Source: Kineothrix sp. MSJ-39 (lineage in GTDB: Bacteria > Bacillota > Clostridia > Lachnospirales > Lachnospiraceae). Taken from it: 50,305 nucleotides of DNA. Below, piece by piece: positions 7,331-16,336 of this stretch. The stretch lies in contig NZ_JAHLPN010000023.1 of NCBI RefSeq assembly GCF_018917935.1, forward strand, positions 1 through 50,305, read 5' to 3'. Below the pieces are notes generated by a model that had not been told where the DNA came from, did not search any database, and was given only the letters and a program-made list of their open reading frames with translations. Within the stretch, counting starts at the first letter, position 1; each line of letters begins with the position of its first letter. The position numbers and the translations under genes are program-made.

Positions 7331-7806
7331 AAAAAGAAGAATTCGCAGAGATATTCGGAAATATCAATAAAAAATACATCCTAGACGCAAAAACAAATAA
7401 TAAGGAGAAGAAGCCCATAGGAATTAAATGGAGCATTATAGCTGCCTGTCTGTGTATTATGATGATTACCATTAAAACAGTTATGCCCGTATGGATGCAT
7501 TCCGATACAAGAACAAATGATACGGTAGCTGCTCCCATGATCACAGTCATGGGCAAAAATTATTTTGCACATGACATGCCTGTTGATAAGCTGCCTGCAA
7601 CATATCACTATCTGCGAAATTTAACAGCAGAGGAAGCAAATAATACTGAGCTGGCGGGTAGTGCCATTTATGTCGATCCGCAGGATGAAAATATGTATAC
7701 AATCTACCTTTATCAAGAATGTGGAACACCTATTGACACAAATACCGTTGACAATACAAAGCGTCAATGGGCTTATGTAAAATGGACCGCTTCTGACACA
7801 GAATAG
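7327..7806 (+). CDS. Membrane-anchored partner of the sigma factor (possible anti-sigma)
   Basis: A 159-residue protein with a cytoplasmic N-terminus of about 35 residues, one membrane helix (about 36-57) and an external domain of about 100 residues. The ATGA overlap with the sigma gene means the two are co-translated. That arrangement usually encodes a membrane anti-sigma factor, but the N-terminus has no zinc-finger HxxxCxxC motif, so the assignment rests on context and topology. The external part contains LPATYHYLRNLTAEEANNTE and YTIYLYQECGTP-type segments that I do not recognise. Confidence 0.65.
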   Translation: MKKEEFAEIFGNINKKYILDAKTNNKEKKPIGIKWSIIAACLCIMMITIKTVMPVWMHSDTRTNDTVAAPMITVMGKNYFAHDMPVDKLPATYHYLRNLTAEEANNTELAGSAIYVDPQDENMYTIYLYQECGTPIDTNTVDNTKRQWAYVKWTASDTE

Positions 7807-7813
7807 AAAAATC

Positions 7814-7839
7814 TTCTATCTGTAAATAATATACTTACA
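7814..7839. repeat. Direct repeat R1, copy B (within the trmB 3' end)
   Basis: Identical to 6599-6624. Positions 7816-7839 are the last eight codons of trmB including its TAG stop. It marks the right border of the sigma-factor module. Confidence 0.9.
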
Positions 7840-8472
7840 GATCGGATTGCCCTTGGCAGAGAATTTTTCCTCATATTCTGTCATGACATTTCCCGCATTT
7901 AAAACCGGATCGTGATGTAAGTCATAAGTAACGGCTTTTTCTTTCCAGCCTGCAAGCGGAAGCTCACTGATCGCAAAATCAAACAGACCTTTATTATCTG
8001 TTTTGAATTCAAGCTGACCGTCTTTTTTCAGGAATTTATCATATAATGCCAGAAATTCCTTGCTTGGCAGGCGTCTCTTGGCATGACGATCCTTCGGCCA
8101 TGGATCGGAAAAATTCAGATAGATCCGGTCGATCTCTTCTGCTGCAAAGATCTCGCCGAGCTTTCTTGCATCAACACAAAGGAATCGGATATTACCCGGT
8201 ACGTTATTTTCTTTCTCCAGCTCTTCCATTTTCTGCACTGCTCGCAGAAGCACACTGGAATACAGTTCAATTCCAATGTAATTGATATCCGGGTTTTGCT
8301 GTGCCATAGTCAGCAGAAATTTGCCTTTTCCCATTCCGATCTCAATGTGGATCGGATTCTCATTCTGAAAGATCTGTTCTCTGAATTTTCCACGATAAGT
8401 TTCCGGCTGTTTGATCACATATTTGCTGTTTGCGAGGGCTTCATCTGCGCCCGGTATATTTCTAAGTCTCAT
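7816..8472 (-). CDS. trmB: tRNA (guanine-N7-)-methyltransferase
   Basis: Methylates G46 in the variable loop of tRNAs using S-adenosylmethionine. The 218-residue protein has the SAM-binding motif EIGMGKGKF (44-52) and the family's SDPWPKDRHAKRR signature (122-134). Length is normal. The ATG has an AGAGGA site. Its last codons form one copy of a 26-bp direct repeat whose other copy lies 1.2 kb downstream, past the sigma-factor module. Confidence 0.95.
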   Translation of the reverse strand: MRLRNIPGADEALANSKYVIKQPETYRGKFREQIFQNENPIHIEIGMGKGKFLLTMAQQNPDINYIGIELYSSVLLRAVQKMEELEKENNVPGNIRFLCVDARKLGEIFAAEEIDRIYLNFSDPWPKDRHAKRRLPSKEFLALYDKFLKKDGQLEFKTDNKGLFDFAISELPLAGWKEKAVTYDLHHDPVLNAGNVMTEYEEKFSAKGNPICKYIIYR

Positions 8473-8709
8473 TTTTTCCTCTTTCTTTTTATAATTGCCT
8501 GTATAGATCCCCGATGCTGGAACACTGGGAATTTTATATTCTTACGCGATACATGCAAAAAATATCTTTCTAATATCAGTAGTATATTACATGATTTCTA
8601 TGTAAAAAGATAGCAAAAGATTTTCATTTATCCTGAAATAGTGTATGATAGATTGGTATATTATTATTAAAAGTATAATTTATTTTGAATTTCATTTTTA
8701 GGAGCATAT

Positions 8710-10221
8710 ATGCTATTTCATACTTTTCATTGTAAAAAACTGATCTTATCGCTTTGCGTTGCTTCTCTGCTCTGCACACAGACGATTACTGCCTTTGCGC
8801 AGCCGACAGACGCAGAGGCAAGCGATACCGCTGCAGCGGTCGATTATGATATGGACGCTGCCATGCGTCTTGAGGAGCCGATCGATTCCAACGCGATCGA
8901 TGGCTGGCCGACCGGTCCTGTTGTAGGCGCGGAAGGTGCGATCCTGCTGGAAGCCAATACCGGAACGATCCTGTATGCCAAGAACATTCACGAGCATCTT
9001 TATCCGGCAAGTACGACAAAAATCTTAACAACTCTTGTTGCTATTGAAAATTCCGACCTGAATGACATGGTGGAATTCTCCAATGAAGCGGTATTCAGCA
9101 TTGAACGGAAATCCTCCAACATGGGAATGGACGTCGGGCAATCCATTACGATGGAGCAATGCCTGTATGGTATCCTTGTGTATTCCGCAAATGAAGTCTG
9201 CAATGCAGTCGGTGAACATATTGCCGGTTCTATTTCCAGTTTTGTAGATATGATGAATGCAAAGGCTGCAGAGCTTGGCTGCAAGGACAGTCATTTTGTG
9301 ACTACAAACGGTCTTCATGATGAAAATCATTATACAAGCCCTTATGATCTGGCTACGATCGCAAGAGCCTTCTTTTCCAATGAAACGCTTACCCGTATAG
9401 CAGGCACAAGCCATTATACGATAGAACCGACTGCAACACAGCCTGATCTGATCGACCTTTATACACACAATAAGCTGACAAACAATACTTATCCGTATGA
9501 GGGCTATATCGGTGGTAAGACCGGTTATACCTCGCAGGCACATCAGACGCTTGTCAGTTGTGCGGAGCGAAATGGCATGCAGCTGATCTGTGTTGTCATG
9601 AAGGAAGATGCACCGGCGCAGTTTACAGATACGATCGCTTTATTTGACTACGGTTTCAATAACTTCAGCCGGGTCAATGTGGCACAAAATGAAACGAATT
9701 ATACAGTAAACAACTCCGACTTTTTTGAAAGCAACAGCAATATTTTCGGTGCAACCGAAACGATCATGTCCATCAATCCGAATGATTATGTGATTGTTCC
9801 GAATACCATCACTTTTTCCGATCTGACATCCACACTTTCCTATGAAGATGATGCCTCTGATCCGCTGGCAGTTGCTTCCATCAACTACAGTTATCATGAT
9901 GTTTCTGTCGGACAGGCAAAGGTAGAGCTGAATGCGCAGAAGGACACCTATGATTTTACTTCTCCGGTCGTGGAATCTGACTCTGTTTCCCAGAATAACG
10001 CACCGGGCGATAAAATCATCTTTATCAACGTGATCAAGGTGATCGCTATTGTGATCGGCGTGATCGTTCTGCTTCTGCTCCTTATTACAGCGATTGCCTT
10101 TTTCCGGAACTATCATTTCTCCAGACGGCGCAGAAATAAGATACAGTTTAAGATGAACCGAAAAAATAAGTCATTTGGACAGAGAAAACGGAGACGGGAC
10201 AGAAAGAGGAGAATGAAATAG
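8710..10221 (+). CDS. Serine-type D-alanyl-D-alanine carboxypeptidase (DacF-like)
   Basis: A penicillin-binding protein that trims the terminal D-alanine from peptidoglycan pentapeptides outside the membrane. A signal peptide ends near residue 30 (TAFAQP). The three catalytic motifs are STTK at 101-104, SAN at 159-161 and KTG at 270-272. Unusually, a strong membrane helix (about 438-465) is followed by 38 very basic residues, so the enzyme should be held by a C-terminal transmembrane anchor rather than an amphipathic helix. AGGAG lies before the ATG. It is transcribed divergently from trmB and ends at a two-way terminator shared with the oleate hydratase gene. Confidence 0.93.
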   Translation: MLFHTFHCKKLILSLCVASLLCTQTITAFAQPTDAEASDTAAAVDYDMDAAMRLEEPIDSNAIDGWPTGPVVGAEGAILLEANTGTILYAKNIHEHLYPASTTKILTTLVAIENSDLNDMVEFSNEAVFSIERKSSNMGMDVGQSITMEQCLYGILVYSANEVCNAVGEHIAGSISSFVDMMNAKAAELGCKDSHFVTTNGLHDENHYTSPYDLATIARAFFSNETLTRIAGTSHYTIEPTATQPDLIDLYTHNKLTNNTYPYEGYIGGKTGYTSQAHQTLVSCAERNGMQLICVVMKEDAPAQFTDTIALFDYGFNNFSRVNVAQNETNYTVNNSDFFESNSNIFGATETIMSINPNDYVIVPNTITFSDLTSTLSYEDDASDPLAVASINYSYHDVSVGQAKVELNAQKDTYDFTSPVVESDSVSQNNAPGDKIIFINVIKVIAIVIGVIVLLLLLITAIAFFRNYHFSRRRRNKIQFKMNRKNKSFGQRKRRRDRKRRMK

Positions 10222-10234
10222 ATTTTAATATTAG

Positions 10235-10270
10235 AAAAATCCCCCTGACAGATGTCAGAGGGATTTTTGA
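10235..10270. terminator. Bidirectional terminator
   Basis: AAAAATCCC(CC)TGACA and TGTCA(GA)GGGATTTTT form a stem with A and T runs on both sides. It can end both dacF-like (plus) and oleate hydratase (minus) transcripts, which converge here. Confidence 0.85.
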
Positions 10271-10287
10271 GTTGGCAGAGGAATTTC

Positions 10288-12249
10288 TTACATTCCCTCT
10301 TTTAAGATATTATGCTCTCTCAAAAGATCTTCGATCACGGTTCCTTTTACTTTCTTGATCAGGGCTTTCTTGGCTGCGTTAAGCGGACCTGGAAGCTGGA
10401 TCTCTAAAGGAGATTTGCCATCCATGAGTTTTACGGAGCTGTCAAGCAGATCTCTCACATCGTAGACACTGCCCCAGACTTCAGGAACACCTCTGTCGAC
10501 ATGGCAGAGACCGTATACAGCTTCCATAGCGGTACGAACGGAATACTCTGTTGTGAAGATCGTGTCTCTTGGAGTTTCAGCGAACTGTCCGAGAAATGCG
10601 AAGTTATCGCAGCCATCCGGGATAACGTCCGGTCTGTCACCTTTTCTTCTTGGCATGAAGAATGCGGTGATATATGGCATCATGGTCGGTGTACAGTTTG
10701 CATGATTTTCTGCCAGCTCGTCGATCTCATCTACCGGAACGCCTAAGTGATACAGCCATTCTGCTGTGATCTCCTTACCGGTACATTCCTTCATCGGTTT
10801 TTTGATATAATCGCCCGGTTTGTCGGTAAACAGGCTGTAAACCCAGATGCAGACTTCATCTTTCTTCTGCTCTTTGAACTGCCCCTGTCTGTTGATCGTC
10901 CAGCTTAAAAGCCAGCTTGAATCTTTGCAGGAAACAATACCGCCGGTTACAACATTTCCGGTTCTGGGATCTCTCTTGCAGATATTCTTGATATAGGAAA
11001 TGATCTTCTCATCACTTGTTGTTACGGTAGCGGATTCCCAGTTGGAACGGGAAATATCGCCACAGAATTTCTCAGGATGTCCGAAAGACGGATCCTGCGC
11101 TGCAATGTTCTTCCAAAGATCCCAGCATCCACTTGTACGAACTTCCGCATCACCTACCGGTGCTTCGTTCTGGCTTCCGTAGATCGTACCTTCTGTACAG
11201 CTTCCGTTTGTCACAAATACAAGATCGTTTTCTGTCAGCGGAATGCTCTGCTTCTCGCCGTTTACGAGACATTCAATACTGGCAGCACGTTTCTTTCCGT
11301 CGTCGATATCAAATAATACATTGGTTACCTGTGTGTTAAACTGGATCTGCACGCCTGCTTTTTCCAGATATTTCTGCATCGGAAGGATCAGGGATTCATA
11401 CTGGTTATACTTCGTGAACTTCAATGCGGAGAAATCAGGAAGTCCGCCAATATGATGGATAAATCTCTGGATATAAAGCTTCATTTCGAGTGCACTGTGC
11501 CAGTTTTCAAATGCGAACATGGTACGCCAGTAAAGCCAGAAATTAGAATCAAATACTTCTTCATCGAAGAAATCTTCAATCGTTTTATCGTACAGATCTT
11601 CATCCTTTGTGAAGAACAGCTTCATGATCTCCATGCAGCCCTTCTGGCTCAGACCGAATTTACCGTCTGTATGTGCATCCTGTCCGCGATGCTCCGTCGC
11701 ACGACATAAAGAATAGTTCGGATCATGCTTATTCAGCCAGTAATATTCGTCCAGAACGGAGGCACCTTCTGTTTCCAGAGATGGGATGCTTCTGAACAGA
11801 TCCCACAGACATTCAAAATGGTTTTCCATTTCACGTCCGCCTCTCATGACATAGCCTCTTGTCGGATCGTTGATACCATCACAGGCACCACCTGCAATAT
11901 CCATTGCCTCTAAGATATGGATATTTTTGCCTGGCATCTGCGCATCTCTGACAAGGAAGCAGGCTGCTGCCAGTGCGCCAAGTCCGCTGCCTACGATATA
12001 AGCGGATTTATTTTCAATGCCTTCCGGCTTTTCCGGACGGGCAAATGCTTCATAATTACCGTTCGTATAATAAATGCCCTTACTGTTTTTCTCATGCATG
12101 CCACGTTCTGTATTGCGGTAGTCTGCAAGCTCCTGCTGCTGTTTTCTTGTCTGCTTTACTGTCTGTGCTTTTTTCTTTCTGCTGACGGCAAATACACCTG
12201 CTACTCCTGCCAAAGCGACTGCTGCTCCTAATTTTGCATTCTTATTCAT
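10288..12249 (-). CDS. Oleate hydratase (MCRA family)
   Basis: FAD-dependent enzyme that adds water to the double bond of oleic and related unsaturated fatty acids to give 10-hydroxy fatty acids, a detoxification reaction in gut bacteria. The 653-residue protein has the dinucleotide motif YIVGSGLGALAAA (84-96) and is recognisable over its full length as the former myosin-cross-reactive antigen family. The start is the ATG preceded by AAAGGTGG with 8-base spacing; a GTG four codons upstream is less likely. An N-terminal hydrophobic helix (about 5-22) followed by RKKK suggests membrane attachment. It lies downstream of an HdeD-like gene and a TetR regulator. Confidence 0.93.
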   Translation of the reverse strand: MNKNAKLGAAVALAGVAGVFAVSRKKKAQTVKQTRKQQQELADYRNTERGMHEKNSKGIYYTNGNYEAFARPEKPEGIENKSAYIVGSGLGALAAACFLVRDAQMPGKNIHILEAMDIAGGACDGINDPTRGYVMRGGREMENHFECLWDLFRSIPSLETEGASVLDEYYWLNKHDPNYSLCRATEHRGQDAHTDGKFGLSQKGCMEIMKLFFTKDEDLYDKTIEDFFDEEVFDSNFWLYWRTMFAFENWHSALEMKLYIQRFIHHIGGLPDFSALKFTKYNQYESLILPMQKYLEKAGVQIQFNTQVTNVLFDIDDGKKRAASIECLVNGEKQSIPLTENDLVFVTNGSCTEGTIYGSQNEAPVGDAEVRTSGCWDLWKNIAAQDPSFGHPEKFCGDISRSNWESATVTTSDEKIISYIKNICKRDPRTGNVVTGGIVSCKDSSWLLSWTINRQGQFKEQKKDEVCIWVYSLFTDKPGDYIKKPMKECTGKEITAEWLYHLGVPVDEIDELAENHANCTPTMMPYITAFFMPRRKGDRPDVIPDGCDNFAFLGQFAETPRDTIFTTEYSVRTAMEAVYGLCHVDRGVPEVWGSVYDVRDLLDSSVKLMDGKSPLEIQLPGPLNAAKKALIKKVKGTVIEDLLREHNILKEGM

Positions 12250-12307
12250 AATAAGTTCCACCTTTCTGTTTTGAAATTGGTTTTCTTGTTCTCTTTTCTT
12301 AAGTTTA

Positions 12308-12898
12308 TTAGTTCAGGAAATCGTCTTCATCTATGATCATCTCATCCTCCTCCCGTTTTATCGTTCTGACTGTACTTTGTACAACAAATAAATTTAATGC
12401 GCCGTCTAAGATCAGATTGATTCCGATCAGTCTTGTGATCACACCACTTGTCTGAAATGGCATCGCAAACAGTAAAATACCGAGAATACACACGATAATG
12501 GCGATCAATAAAGTTACCCACCAGTTCCGGAATCCAAACTTTTTGGACTCAAACGCGGTCTGCATTTTGAGTGCTGCATCGATCAGAAGAAAGATTCCGA
12601 TGCAGATGGAAAAGAGCTGGATCGTTGCCCAGGAACGAATCACCATGATAAGTCCGAATATAATGGAGGCGATTCCAAGTCCCAGGTCATATTGAAATGC
12701 CAGTTGAAATATGTCTTTGGAAAAATAGCCGGTCAGCTTGACAAGTCCGAATATAATCAGGAAAATACCACACATTTTACAGATCGCGCCAAGTGCCATG
12801 TGCGGCCAGATCAGAAGGACTGCTCCTACAAGGATCAGGCAGATCGTCAAAATACTATAGGAATTTTTAATTGCTTTCAGGCTTTTCATAAGTTCCAC
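12308..12898 (-). CDS. HdeD-like (DUF308) multi-pass membrane protein
   Basis: A 196-residue integral membrane protein with about six hydrophobic helices arranged as repeated pairs, the pattern of DUF308/HdeD proteins linked to acid or membrane stress. The C-terminus is acidic (KREEDEMIIDEDDFLN) and cytoplasmic by charge. The ATG has a GGGAGTGG-type site. It is 58 bases upstream of the oleate hydratase start in the same direction, so the two probably work together at the membrane. The molecular function of the family is not known. Confidence 0.8.
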   Translation of the reverse strand: MELMKSLKAIKNSYSILTICLILVGAVLLIWPHMALGAICKMCGIFLIIFGLVKLTGYFSKDIFQLAFQYDLGLGIASIIFGLIMVIRSWATIQLFSICIGIFLLIDAALKMQTAFESKKFGFRNWWVTLLIAIIVCILGILLFAMPFQTSGVITRLIGINLILDGALNLFVVQSTVRTIKREEDEMIIDEDDFLN

Positions 12899-12951
12899 TC
12901 CCTTTTTGTTTTTCTATACTATACTGCCCGTTTTTCGGAATTTCTATGGAC

Positions 12952-12985
12952 AAAAAAAAGACAGTGTCTGATTTTTAGACACTGT
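12952..12985 (-). terminator. Terminator after the TetR-family gene
   Basis: On the minus strand GGACAGTGTCT pairs with AGACACTGTC, followed by eight T residues. It separates the regulator from the HdeD-like gene, so the latter should have its own promoter. Confidence 0.85.
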
Positions 12986-12988
12986 CCT

Positions 12989-13561
12989 TTATTTGTCTGA
13001 TTTTTGATCTTTGATGCAGCTTTCGATCATATCACGGATCGTCGCCTGAAACGATACAGACAGGCGGTGCATCAGATCATCCCTGCTCGGCGGAAGTCCT
13101 TTTTCGATCCATTCCAGAGTATTGCCGATGATCGCATGGCTGTAAAAAAGCGTAATATAATGCTTATCGCTTTCTGTCAGATCATAGCCTGCTGCCTCTT
13201 TTTCCACATATCTGCCAACACAGTCCTCGGCGATCTTACTCAGATATCCTTTCAGAATATCGCCCTTTTTGGACTGGTAAACATGAAAGATCGCCTTTTT
13301 ATTGGCAAATACGATCTGAGAGCATCTGACGATCTCTTCATAAAAGGAAGCTCCTTCATTGACATCCCGGACAGACTTCTCCGCCTCATTCTGAAATACC
13401 GCATCGAGTACATCGTAAATATCCTGAAAATAATAATAGAAGGTATTTCTGTTGATCTCACATATTTCACAGATATCCTTTACCGTGATCTTATCAAGCT
13501 GCTTTGTACTTAGTAATTCGAGCAGGCAGTTCATAATTGCCTGCTTTGTAAATTTCGCCAT
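12989..13561 (-). CDS. TetR/AcrR-family transcriptional regulator
   Basis: A 190-residue one-component regulator. The N-terminal helix-turn-helix (about 25-48, KITVKDICEICEINRNTFYYYF) is a clear TetR DNA-binding domain, and the C-terminal two thirds should bind a small ligand. By position it may control the neighbouring HdeD-like and oleate hydratase genes, possibly in response to fatty acids. That is inference, since I found no clear operator palindrome in the intervening region. Confidence 0.88.
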   Translation of the reverse strand: MAKFTKQAIMNCLLELLSTKQLDKITVKDICEICEINRNTFYYYFQDIYDVLDAVFQNEAEKSVRDVNEGASFYEEIVRCSQIVFANKKAIFHVYQSKKGDILKGYLSKIAEDCVGRYVEKEAAGYDLTESDKHYITLFYSHAIIGNTLEWIEKGLPPSRDDLMHRLSVSFQATIRDMIESCIKDQKSDK

Positions 13562-13579
13562 GGCATCTCCTGCAGAAAT

Positions 13580-14548
13580 CTATTTCTTTTCCCTGTCATG
13601 CCTTCTCCTGATCTGTCTCTGGATTCTGGCATGTTCCTTTTTTTCAATGATCTTATCTACATCTTCTTTAGAGATCAGCTTCATTGTCTTGATGACAAAT
13701 ACACTTTCCGGATCACAGACGTTTTTCCGGATACGGATCTTTCCCTTTAAATAGCCATGTTTTTCGCAGTAGGAAACGCTGTAATAATGCTTTCCGTTTG
13801 GTGTAAACCACCGGATCTTTTTTCTCGCCGCTTTATCGCAGATATAGCATCTGGTAGATAAAACCTCCCGGTCTTCCATTGCTTTTCCCTTATCCGGGAA
13901 ACTTCTGGAAATATATTTACTATAGCTGGGAAATACCTTGTGGATCTCCTCTTTTTTGCTCTTTGGAAGCTGGTAAGTATCGTAGGAACAGTATTCCTCG
14001 ATATCCGGCGGGATCTTCTGCAATACAAGCGCGGTATAATAAGCATCACTGAATGCCCGATGGAACGGAATATCCTTTTCAATCTGCAGACTGTCTACCG
14101 CATATTCCAGCGTTCTGCCAACCTTTTTGTTTTCAAAGGCGATCCCAAACAGCTTCTGGATATCCAGAAAGCAGATCGGCCCTGTCGCCAGAGCCGGCAT
14201 CTGATAATATTTCATGTTCCGCTGCAGCTCCAGAAGATCCAAAGATCCCCAGCTGCAGAAGATAAAGTCTTCTCCGCACCATGCAAAAAATTCTTCCACA
14301 ACTTCCTGAAACGGATCACCGCTGCGGAGCTCTTTCATATTCACATGCAGCATATCTTCTATGATATCAGGCATTTTCTTATATATAGAAGGTTTGATGA
14401 TCTTTTGAAACTGCCCTATGATATTTTTGTGTTCATCAAGCTTGATCGCTCCGATTTCTATGATTTCAAACGGAATCTCCTCGTGGCTGCTTTCTCTTTT
14501 TCCGGCAATTCCCTGATTCCATTCGAGGTCAAATACAATATAATCCAT
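13580..14548 (-). CDS. 3'-5' exonuclease, DEDD superfamily (KapD-like)
   Basis: A 322-residue protein whose first 190 residues are a DEDDh exonuclease domain: FDLEWN holds the first acidic pair, CSWGSLD the next aspartate, and HRAFSDAYYT the last histidine and aspartate. The C-terminal 130 residues contain a CYICD...RKKIRWFTPNGKHYYSVSYCEKHG segment, perhaps a metal-binding or RNA-binding add-on. The start has AAGGA and lies 8 bases after the chemotaxis receptor stop, so they are co-transcribed. The natural substrate is unknown. Confidence 0.82.
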   Translation of the reverse strand: MDYIVFDLEWNQGIAGKRESSHEEIPFEIIEIGAIKLDEHKNIIGQFQKIIKPSIYKKMPDIIEDMLHVNMKELRSGDPFQEVVEEFFAWCGEDFIFCSWGSLDLLELQRNMKYYQMPALATGPICFLDIQKLFGIAFENKKVGRTLEYAVDSLQIEKDIPFHRAFSDAYYTALVLQKIPPDIEEYCSYDTYQLPKSKKEEIHKVFPSYSKYISRSFPDKGKAMEDREVLSTRCYICDKAARKKIRWFTPNGKHYYSVSYCEKHGYLKGKIRIRKNVCDPESVFVIKTMKLISKEDVDKIIEKKEHARIQRQIRRRHDREKK

Positions 14549-14556
14549 ACTGGTCC

Positions 14557-16239
14557 TTATTTGAAATATTCCATGAGTTTTGCCAGCTCTTCTGACACAT
14601 CACTTACATGACTCGTTGCTGTATTCATCTGATCTATTGATTCTGCTATATTCGTGATATTTGCAGAAACTTCCTCATTACTTGCGGCATTTTCTTCGGA
14701 AATGGCACTCAGGTCATTGATATTTCCGATGATCGCCTGTTTGATCGCATCAAGCTGCTCTGCTTTTTCACTGATCCGGGAAACCGCTACCAGGTTATCA
14801 CTGATCGTTTTGCTGAGTATCTCAAAGCTGTTTTTCGTTACCGTGATATCTTCCTGCTCTTTTCCGATCAGCTTCTTCACTTCATTGACAAGCGCAACAC
14901 TTTCATTTGACTTTTCAAAAATGTTATCCGCTACCTGCTTGATCGCATCTGCGCCCTGCGCACTCTGCTCGGAAAGCTTCTTGATCTCATCCGCAACAAC
15001 GGCAAAGCCGCGTCCTGCCTGTCCGGCTCTTGCTGCTTCGATGGAAGCATTTAAGGATAACAGACTTGTCTGCCCTGTAATATCCATGATCAGATCAACT
15101 GCTTCATTGATAGAAGAAATTGCCTGATTGGTCTCTTCGATCTGGTTTGTGATCTTTGTGACAATATCCGCAGACTGATGAGAGCTGTCCAGCACTGTTT
15201 CGATCGATCTTGTCGCATCACTGTTTGCCTGCTCCATATGTTTGGAATTTTCGCTCAGCACCTGTACATCCTGATCGATATCCGTGATCGCATTGCCCAT
15301 ATCCATGGATTTTGTATTGACATCCTGTACATTTTCAGCCAGCGTTACCGCTGTAGTCGATAATTCCTCCATTGCCTGACTGATCTGCTTTGTACCGTCA
15401 TTACAGAAATCTGCCCGTTCGTTCAGCGCAGATGTATCCTGCTGCAGATTGACCACATGGTCATTTACACCGGAAACGATATCATTCAGCTTTTCTTTCA
15501 AGATCTTGGAAGCACCGATCAGCTTCTCTGTTTCCGCAATCATGGAAGAACCGGTGATCTCATCGGAAATATTACCATTTGCAATATTTTCAATATTAGA
15601 TGCTGTTTTTGCCAGTGGCTTACGGATCACCCTTGCCAATATGATCAGAATGATCAGATAAATCACTGCAAGAATCCATGCGATCACCACAAAACTGAGG
15701 ATCAGGCTACTTTTTGCACTGTTTACAACTTCTTCTTTTTCTCCCGCAAATGCCATACCGATCACTTTACCGTCATCCGTACAGACCGGCGTATAATATA
15801 CATAGTATTTTGTTCCTGAAATATCTACATTATCAGCCTGATAGTCTTTTCCCTCTTTGACTGTATTCCATACCTTTTCTGCTGCTTTTGTTCCTTCGAC
15901 TCTTTTCCCGCTCTTATCCTTAATGGATGTAATATAGCGCGTATCTCCTTCAAAGAAAGTCAGCTCTATTTCATCCTTTTGCAGAGAATCGATGAACTCG
16001 TAACTTACATCATCTTTCTCCAGAATATTTTCCCGGATGTCCCATTCAAAATACTTTTCCACTGAGATCGCACACGCCCTCAAACGGGAATATGTACTGT
16101 CTTCCAGCTCCTGCTCCATTTTGTTTGCAGCGAAGGTCGTCAGGATCAGGATCGCCGTAAGCAGCGGAACACTACCGATCAGAATGATCACCCACAAAAA
16201 ATTCAATCGTTTTCCTGTTACATTTTTTCCCTTTTTCAT
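14557..16239 (-). CDS. Methyl-accepting chemotaxis protein
   Basis: A 560-residue transmembrane receptor that would pass external signals to CheA/CheW. Order: helix 1 (about 12-37), external sensor of about 145 residues that looks like a single Cache domain (ending in YYVYYTPV...GMAFAG), helix 2 (about 180-205), HAMP linker, then a long coiled-coil signalling domain with the hairpin-tip signature [25 protein letters not shown]. The ATG at 16237-16239 is preferred. Its best ribosome site (AAAGGGGAAAG) is over 20 bases upstream, with a small AAGATT/AATCTT stem in between. No flagellar or che genes are in the window. Confidence 0.92.
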   Translation of the reverse strand: MKKGKNVTGKRLNFLWVIILIGSVPLLTAILILTTFAANKMEQELEDSTYSRLRACAISVEKYFEWDIRENILEKDDVSYEFIDSLQKDEIELTFFEGDTRYITSIKDKSGKRVEGTKAAEKVWNTVKEGKDYQADNVDISGTKYYVYYTPVCTDDGKVIGMAFAGEKEEVVNSAKSSLILSFVVIAWILAVIYLIILIILARVIRKPLAKTASNIENIANGNISDEITGSSMIAETEKLIGASKILKEKLNDIVSGVNDHVVNLQQDTSALNERADFCNDGTKQISQAMEELSTTAVTLAENVQDVNTKSMDMGNAITDIDQDVQVLSENSKHMEQANSDATRSIETVLDSSHQSADIVTKITNQIEETNQAISSINEAVDLIMDITGQTSLLSLNASIEAARAGQAGRGFAVVADEIKKLSEQSAQGADAIKQVADNIFEKSNESVALVNEVKKLIGKEQEDITVTKNSFEILSKTISDNLVAVSRISEKAEQLDAIKQAIIGNINDLSAISEENAASNEEVSANITNIAESIDQMNTATSHVSDVSEELAKLMEYFK

Positions 16240-16336
16240 ACACAAATCGAAAGATTAAAATCTTCTTTCCCCTTTCTGTATTTTGTTTTTTTATTATAAC
16301 ATCACGTCTTTTGTTAGAAAAGCCCTTACTGCTCTT

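Noticed and set aside
6599-7839. The 26-bp repeats as an insertion-sequence target duplication
   Set aside because: They are far longer than normal target duplications and there are no transposase or terminal inverted repeats.
13940-14611. 223-residue open frame on the plus strand over the exonuclease gene
   Set aside because: Antisense to a gene with clear catalytic motifs and cysteine/phenylalanine-rich without domain pattern.
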